Under the pieces are notes generated by a model. The model saw only the letters and a program-made list of their open reading frames with translations, was not told where the DNA came from and ran no database searches. Shown piece by piece: positions 44,600 through 53,891 of a stretch of DNA of 64,000 nt. Position numbers and translations under genes: made by a program. Source of the DNA: Adhaeribacter pallidiroseus (GTDB taxonomy: Bacteria; Bacteroidota; Bacteroidia; Cytophagales; Hymenobacteraceae); NCBI RefSeq assembly GCF_003340495.1, contig NZ_QASA01000001.1, positions 4,278,001-4,342,000 on the forward strand. The letters run 5' to 3'. The stretch's first letter is position 1, and every line of letters begins with the position of its first letter.

Positions 44600-45433
44600 A
44601 TGAAAATAGACGCGCACCAACATTTCTGGCAATACTCCCCCACTACTCACTCCTGGATTACTCCCGCCATGGCCGTATTGCAGCGCCATTATTTACCCCA
44701 AGATCTGGAAGAAAATTTAAAAAAATGCGGCTTTTCCGGCTGCGTAGCTGTGCAAGCGGCTCAAACCGAAGCCGAAACCGAATTTTTATTAAACTTAGCG
44801 GCGGCGTATTCTTTTATAAAAGGCGTAGTAGGCTGGGTAGATTTGCGTGCCAAAAACGCACCGGAAAGAATCGCTTCCTTTGCGCAAAATCCATTGTTAA
44901 AAGGTTTGCGCCACGTAGTGCAGGACGAGCCCGATGATTTGTTTTTAGTACAACCCGCTTTTTTGCGGGGTATTTCTTTATTGCAACCCCTGGGTTTAAC
45001 TTACGATATTTTAATTTTTCCGCGCCATTTACCGGTAGCAGCGCAATTTGTGGAGCAGTTCCCGGAGCAACAGTTTGTGCTGGATCACTTGGCCAAACCA
45101 TTCATTAAAAAAGCCACGTTACAACCCTGGGCCGAAAATTTAAAAAAACTAGCCGCTTACCCAAACGTCAGCGCCAAACTATCCGGACTGGTTACGGAGG
45201 CCGATTGGGATAACTGGCAACCCCAGGATTTAAAACCTTACCTGGATATTGCTCTGGAAGCTTTTGGTTCGGAGCGCCTCCTGATTGGCTCCGACTGGCC
45301 CGTTTGCCGGCTCGCGGGTGCGTACGACCAAGTAATGCAGGTTGTAATCGATTTTATCGCTAAACTTTCGCCGACCGAACAAGCCGCTATAATGGGTAAC
45401 AATGCCGTACGTTTTTATAATTTAAAAATGTAG
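44600..45433 (+). CDS. Amidohydrolase family protein, sugar lactonase-like
   Basis: 277 residues. Metal-dependent TIM-barrel (amidohydrolase_2): DAHQHFWQY at the N-terminus (HxH), VQAAQTEAETEFLL, GLRHVVQDEPDD, QFVLDHLAKPFI, VSAKLSGLVTEADW, LLIGSDWPVCRLAG with the conserved Asp, and NAVRFYNL at the end. This set is typical of L-fucono-1,5-lactonase and L-rhamnono-lactonase; the lactonase identity is inferred. It starts 3 bp after the purple acid phosphatase stop. Confidence 0.9.
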   Translation: MKIDAHQHFWQYSPTTHSWITPAMAVLQRHYLPQDLEENLKKCGFSGCVAVQAAQTEAETEFLLNLAAAYSFIKGVVGWVDLRAKNAPERIASFAQNPLLKGLRHVVQDEPDDLFLVQPAFLRGISLLQPLGLTYDILIFPRHLPVAAQFVEQFPEQQFVLDHLAKPFIKKATLQPWAENLKKLAAYPNVSAKLSGLVTEADWDNWQPQDLKPYLDIALEAFGSERLLIGSDWPVCRLAGAYDQVMQVVIDFIAKLSPTEQAAIMGNNAVRFYNLKM

Positions 45434-45527
45434 TTTAGCGTTTCAAACACGTACGTACCCTTTTTTTAAATTTTAACCGCGTTGCTCGCCGGGTGGCAGC
45501 TTTTAATTAATTCTTTATTCTCTCTTT

Positions 45528-46403
45528 GTGAAATACTTCATCTATCTTTCGATAAAAATAAGAAATAAATTTCTCTGCTATTTTGCTATTGTACTAAGTG
45601 CCGGAATAGTAACTGCTTGTAACAACGACAACAAGGAAACTACCCAATCCGACACAACAGCGCAAGCCCCGCCACCGGTAGTAAGTCCGGTTAATTTAAA
45701 TTACGAGGTGGTAAACACCTTTCCGCACGATACCAGCGCGTTTACCGAAGGCTTTTTACTGCACCAGGGCCAGCTGTATGAGAGTACCGGCTCTCCCACC
45801 GAAATGTCCCAAACCCGCTCGCTGATTGGCACCGTTGATCTAAAAACTGGCAAAATCGACAAAAAAATAGAACTGGACAGAAGCAAATACTTCGGGGAAG
45901 GCATGGTTATATTAAACGATAAAATATACCAACTAACCTATACTACCAAGGTAGGTTTTGTGTACGATGCCAAAACTTTTAAAAAACTACAGGAATTCAC
46001 TTTCCCGAACCAGGAAGGCTGGGGCCTAACCACCGATGGCACCCATTTAATTATGAGCGACGGTACCAGCCAGCTCACGTACCTCGATCCGACCACTTTC
46101 AAAACCATTAAAACCTTACAGGTAAAATTCAACTACGACCCCTTAGTAAACTTAAACGAACTGGAATACATTAAAGGGGTAATTTACGCCAACATCTACA
46201 CCACCAACAGTATTGTTCGCATCGACGAAGCTACCGGCCAGGCTACCGGCATTTTAGATCTTACCGCCTTAACCAATCAGGTAAAAAGTAAATATCCCCC
46301 TGCCTTGGAACTAAACGGCATTGCTTTTAACCCAACGGCCGGCACTATTTACGTTACCGGTAAACTCTGGCCCAGCATTTTTGAACTGAAAATCAAAGCT
46401 TAG
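45528..46403 (+). CDS. Glutaminyl-peptide cyclotransferase, lipoprotein
   Basis: 291 residues with a GTG start. Signal peptide with lipobox IVTACNN (Cys about 31), so a lipid-anchored envelope protein. The body is the five-bladed beta-propeller of plant/bacterial glutaminyl cyclases: FPHDTSAFTEGFLLHQGQLYESTG, GEGMVILNDKIYQLTY, EGWGLTTDGTHLIMSDG, NELEYIKGVIYANIY and ELNGIAFNPTAGTIYVTGK. It forms N-terminal pyroglutamate on exported proteins, frequent in Bacteroidota because signal peptidase cleavage often exposes Gln. Ends before a hairpin at 46658. Confidence 0.93.
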   Translation: MKYFIYLSIKIRNKFLCYFAIVLSAGIVTACNNDNKETTQSDTTAQAPPPVVSPVNLNYEVVNTFPHDTSAFTEGFLLHQGQLYESTGSPTEMSQTRSLIGTVDLKTGKIDKKIELDRSKYFGEGMVILNDKIYQLTYTTKVGFVYDAKTFKKLQEFTFPNQEGWGLTTDGTHLIMSDGTSQLTYLDPTTFKTIKTLQVKFNYDPLVNLNELEYIKGVIYANIYTTNSIVRIDEATGQATGILDLTALTNQVKSKYPPALELNGIAFNPTAGTIYVTGKLWPSIFELKIKA

Positions 46404-46778
46404 TAAAAGCCCCAATGCGAATAGCCTAAGAGCCATTTTCGATAAAAATTTTTAGAAATTACTTACCGGAAAACGATTTATCAGTAAACTAAACCGTTGT
46501 TTTTTTAAAGCATATAAAAGACAAGGAATAAAATCAATGATTTGCTGCCAACTCTCCCCCGAAATACCTCACCAGAAATTATTGCAAATCCTTTGTAGCT
46601 TGCTTACCTTAGCTATTCTTACGTATTTAATAAATAGTAAATAATTCAACAGAATCAATCCAGGGTATATTTATTAATAAACCCTGGATTATTAGCCCCT
46701 TATTATTCGTATAGCGAATAACGAACAACTAATTACTATTTTTTATTAAGCTATTTCACTTTTAAAGAAAAAAGCACT
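46404..46778. other. Spacer between the QC and lutB genes
   Basis: 375 bp. It contains hairpin ATCCAGGGT (46658-46666) / ACCCTGGAT (46681-46689) and a heptad array at 46703-46737. No gene. Confidence 0.5.
46703..46737 (-). repeat. Heptad array, AGTTGTT/GTTATTC family
   Basis: On the minus strand GTAATTA GTTGTTC GTTATTC GCTATAC GAATA. Confidence 0.6.
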
Positions 46779-48161
46779 TTGACGAAGATAAAACAGTTTT
46801 TGCAGGATTCAGAAACCAAGTCGTTTGACCTGAACCACCGGCAGATTATAAAATACAACATTGGCAAGTATAACCTGGCCGTAAAGCAAGGTTTACAGCA
46901 ATACCACAACCACGAGCTGGCGCGCGACCGGGCTTCTTTTATTAAAACCAATGTTATCAATAACCTGGATAAATACCTGATTGAGTTCGAGAACAACTTT
47001 ACGCAACGCGGCGGCAAAGTTATCTGGGCACAAAATAAAGAAGAAGCCTTGCGCGAAATTGGGCAGATTATGAAACGCAAACGGGCTAAATCGGTGGTAA
47101 AATCCAAGTCGATGACCACGGAAGAAATTCACTTAAATGAGTTTTTGGAGAAAAATGGCATTGAAACCGTAGAAACCGATTTGGGCGAATACATTGTGCA
47201 ACTCGCCGACCAGCGGCCTTACCACATTGTAACGCCAGCCATGCACATGTCGAAAAAAGATATATCGGACCTTTTCGTAAAAAAATTAAAAACCCAACCT
47301 ACCGACGATGCGCAGGAATTAGTACTAACGGCTCGCCGGTTAATGCGCGATAAATACACTGCCGCCGAGGTAGGCATTACCGGGGGCAACTACATTATTG
47401 CCGATATTGGCGGCATTGCCGTTACCGAAAACGAAGGCAACGGCCGCTTATCTACGGCTTTCCCCAAAACGCATATTGCGGTAGTAGGTATTGAAAAAAT
47501 AATTCCGAGCATTATGGATCTGGATTTGTTCTGGCCGTTGCTGGCTACGAGTGGCACCGGCCAAAATGTAACCGTTTATAATACGATCTTTACCGGTCCC
47601 CGGCAGCCCCAGGAGAAAGACGGTCCGGAAGAAATGTACGTAGTTTTGCTCGATAACGGCCGCACCGATTTGCTGGCTTTACCGGACAAACGCGAAGCCT
47701 TAAATTGTATTCGGTGCGGCGCTTGTTTAAACGTGTGCCCGGTGTACCGCAACATTGGCGGGCATACCTACGAAACCACCTACAGCGGTCCGATTGGCTC
47801 GGTAATTTCGCCCCACTACGATGGCATGGCCGAGCACAAACACTTAAGTTACGCCAGTTCGCTGTGCGGAGCCTGTACCTCGGTGTGCCCGGTAAAAATT
47901 AATATTCACGAGTTGTTATTGCTTAACCGCCAGCAAAGCGTAGCAGAAGGTTTAGCCGACAACCAGGAAAAGCTAACCTTTAAGATGTGGGCCCGGGCCA
48001 TGAAAAACCGGCGCATGATGGACTTAGTGCCTACCCGGATGAAGAATATGGCCTTACGCTTTATTTTAAAAGACACCTGGAGCCGCAAACGCGAACCCTT
48101 GCAGGTTGCGCCTAAGTCGTTTGGTAAGCTGTACAAAGAATACCAGAAAAAGAAAAAGTAA
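46779..48161 (+). CDS. lutB: LutB/LldF-type L-lactate oxidation iron-sulfur protein
   Basis: 460 residues from a TTG start (no ATG nearby; the TTG is needed to keep the family N-terminus). Residues ~60-285 are the LUD domain (AKSVVKSKSMTTEEIHLNEFL, GITGGNYIIADIGGIAVTENEGNGRL, KIIPSIMDLDLFWPLLATSGTG). The C-terminal part has two 4Fe-4S motifs, CIRCGACLNVCPVYRNIGG and CGACTSVCPVKINIHELL. In other bacteria LutABC oxidises L-lactate to pyruvate; lutA and lutC are not in this window. Oxidising L-lactate is the expected end of the fucose-type route suggested by the SDR, FAH and lactonase genes. A terminator follows. Confidence 0.93.
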   Translation: MTKIKQFLQDSETKSFDLNHRQIIKYNIGKYNLAVKQGLQQYHNHELARDRASFIKTNVINNLDKYLIEFENNFTQRGGKVIWAQNKEEALREIGQIMKRKRAKSVVKSKSMTTEEIHLNEFLEKNGIETVETDLGEYIVQLADQRPYHIVTPAMHMSKKDISDLFVKKLKTQPTDDAQELVLTARRLMRDKYTAAEVGITGGNYIIADIGGIAVTENEGNGRLSTAFPKTHIAVVGIEKIIPSIMDLDLFWPLLATSGTGQNVTVYNTIFTGPRQPQEKDGPEEMYVVLLDNGRTDLLALPDKREALNCIRCGACLNVCPVYRNIGGHTYETTYSGPIGSVISPHYDGMAEHKHLSYASSLCGACTSVCPVKINIHELLLLNRQQSVAEGLADNQEKLTFKMWARAMKNRRMMDLVPTRMKNMALRFILKDTWSRKREPLQVAPKSFGKLYKEYQKKKK

Positions 48162-48188
48162 GCCTGTTGCTAAACTAATAAACAACGC

Positions 48189-48215
48189 AAAAGCCTCCTG
48201 GAACGGAGGCTTTTT
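48189..48215 (+). terminator. Intrinsic terminator after lutB
   Basis: AAAAGCCTCC (48189-48198) / GGAGGCTTTT (48205-48214), then T and G. Confidence 0.88.
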
Positions 48216-48323
48216 GTGCCCAAAATAAACAGTTTTTTCTGCCGATTAAGCCCAATACTACTGGAACAGAAGCTAAAATTTTTTACCTTAACCACAGAAA
48301 TTTAAAAAACAAGCAATTCCTAC

Positions 48324-49304
48324 ATGCCTCTTCTCTGTTTCCGGTCATTGCTTAAAAAGGCTTTTACATTTAACGAAACAGGCCCAAAACATTTTTTTTT
48401 AAATTTTAATTATCCTGCTCGCCGCAAAGCTAACTTTTTCTATTGGGAACATCTTTTTTTTAAAAATTTGGCTTTACTGGGATTACTCTTGGCAGTAAAC
48501 GTGCTTTTAACCGGTTGTTCTCCCGACACTCCGGAAAAAATCCGGTTGGTGCACCAGAAACGGAAAGTAATGCTCACCGCCCATCGCGGAGCTTCCGGCG
48601 TAGCGCCCGAAAATACCTTAGCCGCTATTCAAAAAGCGCTGGACTCCCCGGCCGATTTCATCGAAATTGATATTCACCAAACCCAAGACTCGCAGTTAGT
48701 TGTCATGCATGATGCTACCCTGGATCGTACTACCACCGGCCAAGGCGCCATTGCCGCACATACCTTAGCCGACATTAAAAAACTGGATGCGGGCAGTTGG
48801 TTTAAACCGGAATTTAAAAACGAACAGGTGCCTACCCTCGAAGAAGTACTGCGATTGGTAAAAGGCCGTAAGAAACTGCTCATTGAGTTAAAGAAAGGTC
48901 GTGATTTTTACCCCGGTATGGCGAACCAGGTAATTGCCCTACTCCGGCAATACCGCGCCCGGGAATGGTGCGTGCTCCAATCTTTTCACGACGAAATCTT
49001 ACAGCAAATCTGGCAGAATGAGTACCACGTACCTACGCATAAATTAATGGTAGGGAAACTGCCCCTCTTACCCGTTTACTTTGATACATCTTTGCGTTTT
49101 GGCTCGTTCGATAAATACTACCGGGCTTCGGCTATTAATGTACACTATTATTTTGCCAGCCGCCGCTTCGTAAAAATGGTGCATAACGCCGGCTTTAAAA
49201 CTTTCGTCTGGACGGTAGATGATCCCGCAGAAATTAATAAATTAGTAAACCGGGGCGTAGATGGTATTATGAGCAATGCCGCTGCTACTTTAGCCGTAGA
49301 GTAA
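48324..49304 (+). CDS. Glycerophosphodiester phosphodiesterase, lipoprotein
   Basis: 326 residues. A lipobox (LLTGCSPD, Cys ~65) follows a hydrophobic stretch, but ~45 extra hydrophilic residues precede it; no ATG lies nearer, so the start may be a rare codon downstream of 48324. GDPD barrel: TAHRGASGVAPENTLAAI with the catalytic His, FIEIDIHQTQDSQLVVMHDATLDRTT with Glu/Asp/His, GVDGIMSNAA at the end. It cleaves glycerophosphodiesters to glycerol-3-phosphate and an alcohol. Monocistronic. Confidence 0.9.
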   Translation: MPLLCFRSLLKKAFTFNETGPKHFFLNFNYPARRKANFFYWEHLFFKNLALLGLLLAVNVLLTGCSPDTPEKIRLVHQKRKVMLTAHRGASGVAPENTLAAIQKALDSPADFIEIDIHQTQDSQLVVMHDATLDRTTTGQGAIAAHTLADIKKLDAGSWFKPEFKNEQVPTLEEVLRLVKGRKKLLIELKKGRDFYPGMANQVIALLRQYRAREWCVLQSFHDEILQQIWQNEYHVPTHKLMVGKLPLLPVYFDTSLRFGSFDKYYRASAINVHYYFASRRFVKMVHNAGFKTFVWTVDDPAEINKLVNRGVDGIMSNAAATLAVE

Positions 49305-49408
49305 ATTTACTTTCTCCGATTAATAGCAAACTTTAAATATTACCGAAGAATCCATCTTTTAATTTGATAGATGAGATTAACTAATCCGGAATCAATGCGT
49401 TTAATTCT

Positions 49409-50349
49409 ATGCTCCACATCTTAAACGGCGATGCTACGGCGGCCATTTTCCGGCAAACTGGTATACCCGGAAAGTTACTGGTCTGGCGGGAAATTCTTTC
49501 GGAGGGCCCCATTGGTGGCCATGCGTTACCCGCGGATTTCTGGCAGGCTCGTCAGCATTATCTCACTCAAACGTATCAGGAAGACGCTGTTAGCTGCTTC
49601 ATAAAAGTTACCGCCGAAGTAAAGTTGCTGGCAACGTATCCGCAGCATGATGCGGTAGTCTTGTGGTTCGAACACGATTTACTTTGCCAAGTTAATTTAT
49701 CGTATATTTTACATTGGTTTGCGCAACACGATTCAGAATCCACACCGCTTAGTTTAGTGTGCATTGGGGAGCATCCGGATAAACCCAACTTTAAGGGTTT
49801 GGGAGAACTGGTGCCCTTCAACTTGCGACCTTGTTTCCAGCTCGCCAAGTACTTTCGTTAGAAGATATAGCTTTAGCAAACAGGGGCTGGAATGCTTATG
49901 CCACCGAAACACCCGAAGCACTTGTATACTTTTTACAAACCGAGGATTTTAGCCGGCTTCCCCTCCTACCTAAAGCGCTGCAAGCGCATCTCACGCGTTT
50001 TCCGTCGGTGCAAAATGGCTTAAACGCAATGGAGCAATTGTTACTGGCACCAGCAGCAGATCATAATCTTTTGCTCATTGAACTAATGGAAGAATATTGG
50101 CAACGTACCAGTTTGTTCGGGATCGGCGATGCCCAGATTATTAATTACCTGCAAGAACTCGAACAGGCCGGATTAATTCAGTTGCAAGAAAAAATAACGG
50201 TAACTGCTTTAGGTTTTAAAATTTTGCGCGCCGAAGCCGATTACGGGCAATGAAAGCCTTATGACCGCTGGTTGGGCGGCGTACACCTACAACCTGGTTT
50301 ATCGCGGTGGCGCTGAGATACGGTTCTGGAAAAAATAGTAAAAATTTAA
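49409..50349 (+). pseudogene. Decayed DUF1835/DUF3658 protein: one frameshift, two in-frame TGA
   Basis: The 5' part (49409-49861) opens with MLHILNGDATAAIF and has LVWREILSEGPIG and VLWFEHDLLCQVNL, the DUF1835 signature, up to LVCIGEHPDKPNFKGLGEL. A missing base at about 49814-49820 shifts the frame; the next frame continues the family as QLATLFPARQVLSLEDIALANRGWNAYA and on to ALGFKILRAEADYGQ. That frame then meets TGA at 50251, but reading on gives KPYDRWLGGVHLQPGLSRWR, a second TGA at 50314 where a Trp is expected (WRWD), and ends at 50349. The continued homology past both stops argues for real decay rather than a single sequencing error. The original protein would be about 310 residues. 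An IS5-family element starts 83 bp downstream. Confidence 0.8.
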
Positions 50350-50431
50350 AAAATCAATCTTCAAACGGTTACCAGCCAAGGGTGCGGGCTCTATTTTGTT
50401 CCTCCGGAAAAGGCAACTATTAATTAGTTTA

Positions 50432-51535
50432 GACTTTGTTGCAACGTTGAGAATGGGATAGGTAAAAAAGGGATTGCAGTCTATCTTTGTAGTGACGAAA
50501 CCATAAAGAAGAGATGTTACCATCGCCTACAATCCCGGCTAAAGATAGGTATAAAGTTAAAAATTGGAAAGCCTATACTAGCAGTTTAGTTCAAAGAGGT
50601 AGTTTGACTTTATGGCTGGAAGATTCCGTGTTAAGAGCGTGGCGCGAGATTGATCCGAGCCAGAAAGTAGTAGGGGAATGCTTATATGCTGATTGTGTAA
50701 TCCAATGCTGTTTGTTGTTAGGCCAGGTGTATCATCAGCCGCTGCGGCAGACGACCGGCTTTGTTTCTAGTTTGCTGGCGATGTTAGGCTATAAAGATTA
50801 TGCCGTACCAGATTATACTACTCTTTGCCGCCGACAAAGCTGCCTGCCAGTAGAAGTAAGTAAAGCATTAGCCCGCAACCGAAAGCTAGCTATTGCGCTC
50901 GATTCTACCGGTTTAAAAGTATACGGGGAAGGCGAGTGGAAAGTAAGAAAACACGGGGCTTCCAAGCATAGAACTTGGCGCAAATTGCACATCGGTATTG
51001 CTGTTGATACCCAAGAGATCGTTTTTGTGGCGTTGACTACGAATGGGGAAGATGATGCGGTGGTCGCGGGCAAGTTGCTGCAAGGCAAGACTGCTCAGCT
51101 GAGTAGTTTTATAGGGGATGGCGCTTATGATGACTTTAAGTTGCGAGAGCTCCTAGCAGGGGGCATTAAGCAAATTATACCCCCGTCCAAAGATGCAGTG
51201 GTACATAAAGGTACCCAGAAGAAGCCGGTACCAGAATACCTACGGCAGCGCAATGAGGCAGTCGAATATAGGCAAGAGCACGATCGAAAAGCCTGGAAAA
51301 TCCAAGCTGGCTATCATCGCCGAAGTTTAAATGAGGTAGCTATGTTTCGCTACAAAACTACTTTCTCCGCCCAGATGAGGACCCGGAAAATAGAAAATCA
51401 GAAAACAGAAGTAGAACTAAAATGTAAAATCTTAAACATCTATCGCCACCAGGGAATGCCTCTGGCCTACCTAGTAGCTTAGCTACTGCTCGCTATAAGC
51501 GAGCTAGTAGAAAAGAGTCCCGTTGCAACAAAGTC
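50432..51535 (+). mobile_element. IS5-family insertion sequence
   Basis: 1104 bp bounded by 15-bp perfect terminal inverted repeats GACTTTGTTGCAACG (50432-50446) and its complement (51521-51535). One transposase gene inside. No convincing target-site duplication: the flanks read TTTA at left and ATTC at right. Confidence 0.88.
50514..51482 (+). CDS. IS5-family DDE transposase
   Basis: 322 residues, apparently intact. First Asp in IALDSTGLKVYGEGEW (~143), second Asp in FIGDGAYDD, and the C-terminal signature Y-(2)-R-(3)-E-(6)-K is exact in YHRRSLNEVAMFRYK. The N-terminal ~110 residues contain the usual helix-turn-helix region with YTTLCRRQSCL. It sits between 15-bp inverted repeats with little non-coding DNA. 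A hairpin with GCTCGCT/AGCGAGC follows the stop. Confidence 0.95.
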   Translation: MLPSPTIPAKDRYKVKNWKAYTSSLVQRGSLTLWLEDSVLRAWREIDPSQKVVGECLYADCVIQCCLLLGQVYHQPLRQTTGFVSSLLAMLGYKDYAVPDYTTLCRRQSCLPVEVSKALARNRKLAIALDSTGLKVYGEGEWKVRKHGASKHRTWRKLHIGIAVDTQEIVFVALTTNGEDDAVVAGKLLQGKTAQLSSFIGDGAYDDFKLRELLAGGIKQIIPPSKDAVVHKGTQKKPVPEYLRQRNEAVEYRQEHDRKAWKIQAGYHRRSLNEVAMFRYKTTFSAQMRTRKIENQKTEVELKCKILNIYRHQGMPLAYLVA

Positions 51536-51778
51536 ATTCTCATACCATATTTTAAACTACCGGCAGATTACTGCTATTTTATAAAATTCTCGCTTTGTTA
51601 CAACAATGCATACAGTTTATTTACAACAACTTACAACTTCTATCCGCGTCGTATTTATAATTTAAAATTTTCTACCCGCTTAAAATTACGAATATATACG
51701 TATTAATATTTACATAAATTTTAGTAATTTGCATAGTTCTTAAATAGTGCCTCACGCCATTAACAATTAATCACGCTT

Positions 51779-52558
51779 ATGAAAATTCTTTACGTATCCG
51801 TCCTTTTTACCGGCTTGTGCTTGTTGCAGCACCAGGCCTCCGGTCAGTTACTCAACAAAATGCGGCAAAAACTTGAAAATGCGGCCGAGCAATCCGTGAA
51901 TAAAGCTTTAGGAACCGACAAAAATACCATCAATACTTCTACGGGCACTTCTACCTCGTCGGGGAGCCGGGCCCGGAACAAAGGCGGTGCCGGTTTGGTA
52001 ACTACGCCCCCGGACGTAAAAGAAAACTTAACCGATGCCGAAAGCAAATACAAAGCGGGCCAATACGCCCAAAGCCGTTCGGCCTTACAGCAAGCCATGT
52101 TGGGGGTTGAAATGGAAATCGGGCAGAAAATTTTAAAATCTTTACCAGAATCCATTGCGGGCTTAAAGAAAAATGCCGAAGCCGATCAGGTTACCAGCAC
52201 CGGCTGGGGTTGGGTAGGTCTTACCATTCAACGCCAGTACACCGATGGCAACGAGAAAGAATTAACCACCACTATCGCCAACAATGCGGTTTTGCTTTCG
52301 GCGGTAAACCTGTATTTAACCAACGGCGGTTACAGCCAAACTACGGGCGGCAAGCAAGATTGGAAACAAACGAAAGTAAAAGGCAACAAAGCCGTGATTG
52401 AGTACGACGAAAGCACCGGCTACAAACTTACCGTGCCCTTAGGGCAATCGTCGATGCTGGTGTACGAAGGTGTGAATTTTAAAAACGAAGCCGAACTAAT
52501 GGCAGCCGCTAACGCGGTGGACATTGCGGGCATCAAAAAAATGTTAGGCGAAAAATAA
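51779..52558 (+). CDS. Secreted protein, paralogue of the next gene
   Basis: 259 residues with a signal peptide (cleaved near SGQL). After ~60 low-complexity, Thr/Ser-rich residues comes the shared domain: LTDAESKYKAGQYAQSRSALQQAMLGVEMEIGQKILKSLP, a central GWGWVGLTIQRQYTDGNEKELTTTIANN, KVKGNKAVIEYDES, and ...INSMLVYEGVNF-like beta segments ending in IAGIKKMLGE. The first half looks helical (TPR-like or coiled), the second beta. Function unknown. The 120-bp spacer behind the IS element is very AT-rich. Confidence 0.8.
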   Translation: MKILYVSVLFTGLCLLQHQASGQLLNKMRQKLENAAEQSVNKALGTDKNTINTSTGTSTSSGSRARNKGGAGLVTTPPDVKENLTDAESKYKAGQYAQSRSALQQAMLGVEMEIGQKILKSLPESIAGLKKNAEADQVTSTGWGWVGLTIQRQYTDGNEKELTTTIANNAVLLSAVNLYLTNGGYSQTTGGKQDWKQTKVKGNKAVIEYDESTGYKLTVPLGQSSMLVYEGVNFKNEAELMAAANAVDIAGIKKMLGEK

Positions 52559-52560
52559 GC

Positions 52561-52610
52561 AGTTGGTTCTAAGTAGTTGTTCGTTTTTAGTTGTTCGTTG
52601 TTCGATCGTT
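52561..52610 (+). repeat. Heptad array, AGTTGTT/CGTTGTT family
   Basis: AGTTGGT TCTAAGT AGTTGTT CGTTTTT AGTTGTT CGTTGTT CGATCG, between the two paralogous genes. Confidence 0.7.
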
Positions 52611-52703
52611 AAGAAGTTGATTATTAGATGCTTAAACTTAGGTTTTTATCAACTTAATTTTGTCCAAGTACTTATTATTCCTTTTTAATTCTATTTATTC
52701 ATC

Positions 52704-53306
52704 ATGAAAAAGATATTTAGTTTATTTGTTATATGCGCTTGTGCCCACGTGTCGCTGGCGCAGGATTTTAATAAAAATTTAACCGAAGCCCGTTCTTCTT
52801 ACGCGGCCGGTAACTTAAGCAATTCGCGGTTTGCCATGGAACAAATGCTGCATACCTTGGATGCCGCCATCGGGAAAGATATTTTAAAATTACTGCCCAC
52901 CAAAATGGATGCCTTAACCGCCAATGTAAAAGCCGACAACACTACTGGTACCGGCACCAACGGCGGTTTGGGTCTTTATGTGCAACGCACTTACGGTAGC
53001 GGTGCCAAAACCGCCACTGTAGATATTATTAATAACTCGCCCTTAATTACGTCTTTAAATGCGCTGTTGTCGCTACCCTTTATCGGTCGGGGCGGCGATG
53101 GTAACCAGAAAGTAATAAAAGTGCAGGGTTACAAAGCGGTACTAACTAAAACTGAAAATACGGATACGAAAAAGTTAGATTACGACTTGCAAGTTCCTTT
53201 GCAAAATACTTTAGTTACTTTTAAAGTAACCGAAACCCAGGAAGCCGAGGTGCTGCGGATGGCCAATACTATTCCGTTGGAGAAGATTGCGCAAATGGCG
53301 CAGTAG
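52704..53306 (+). CDS. Secreted protein, paralogue of the previous gene
   Basis: 200 residues, signal peptide cleaved near LAQD. Same domain as its upstream neighbour but without the Ser/Thr-rich insert: LTEARSSYAAGNLSNSRFAMEQMLHTLDAAIGKDILKLLP, GLGLYVQRTYGSGAKTATVDIINNSPL, VQGYKAVLTK and TETQEAEVLRMANTIPLEKIAQM. A TAATTTTG box lies ~60 bp upstream. Unknown function; a tandem duplication is the simplest origin. Confidence 0.8.
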   Translation: MKKIFSLFVICACAHVSLAQDFNKNLTEARSSYAAGNLSNSRFAMEQMLHTLDAAIGKDILKLLPTKMDALTANVKADNTTGTGTNGGLGLYVQRTYGSGAKTATVDIINNSPLITSLNALLSLPFIGRGGDGNQKVIKVQGYKAVLTKTENTDTKKLDYDLQVPLQNTLVTFKVTETQEAEVLRMANTIPLEKIAQMAQ

Positions 53307-53719
53307 GGTTGTTTTTTAAAATTTTGTTGGATTTACGGCTCAGTAACTGGAAAAATTGCCTGTTGTGTTTGGAGCTGGTTTTGGGCTTAATTCAACTGGC
53401 GTCAACGTTTAGCATAGCGGCATTGGTAACTTTTGGACAAGAGCCAGTCTTCTGATTGGCGAATCTGCTTTGTTTATCTTTGGAGCCTTTTCAATACTCC
53501 ATGCATGGGTGCAATCTAACTTGCTGAGTTCAAGGTTTGCCTCGTGGCCGGCGGGCCTCGTTTGGCTCTTTCGGGCGGTCTAAGCTCTCTTTCCTCGACT
53601 CCGTCTGCGGAATGCTGCTGCGCAGAACCAGAACCTTAGAAGGCCCTCCTGAGCCAAACTGGTGTCTTTGCGCTTAGCTACTGCTTTCCTGATTCACTTT
53701 GTAAAGAATGGGCATAGTT

Positions 53720-53756
53720 ATGGGTAGAGTTCGCGGTAGCGGTCTCTACCCATTTT
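53720..53756 (+). terminator. Hairpin ATGGGTAGAG/CTCTACCCAT
   Basis: Perfect 10-bp stem (53720-53729 and 53744-53753) followed by TTT. Over 400 bp past the last gene, so it may belong to a remnant element. Confidence 0.5.
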
Positions 53757-53891
53757 CGGATGGCCAATCTCTGATTGGCTTAGGAAGGAATTTAACTAAA
53801 AGCCAATCTAAATTTAGTCATACCCAAAGTGCTGCGAGTAATTCGCTAACTTTAAACATCCATCACCTAGATTCTATATTTTTTAAATTCT

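Noticed and set aside
50428-51539. Target-site duplication of the IS5-family element
   Set aside because: Flanks TTTA and ATTC do not match at 3, 4 or 9 bp; no duplication can be supported.
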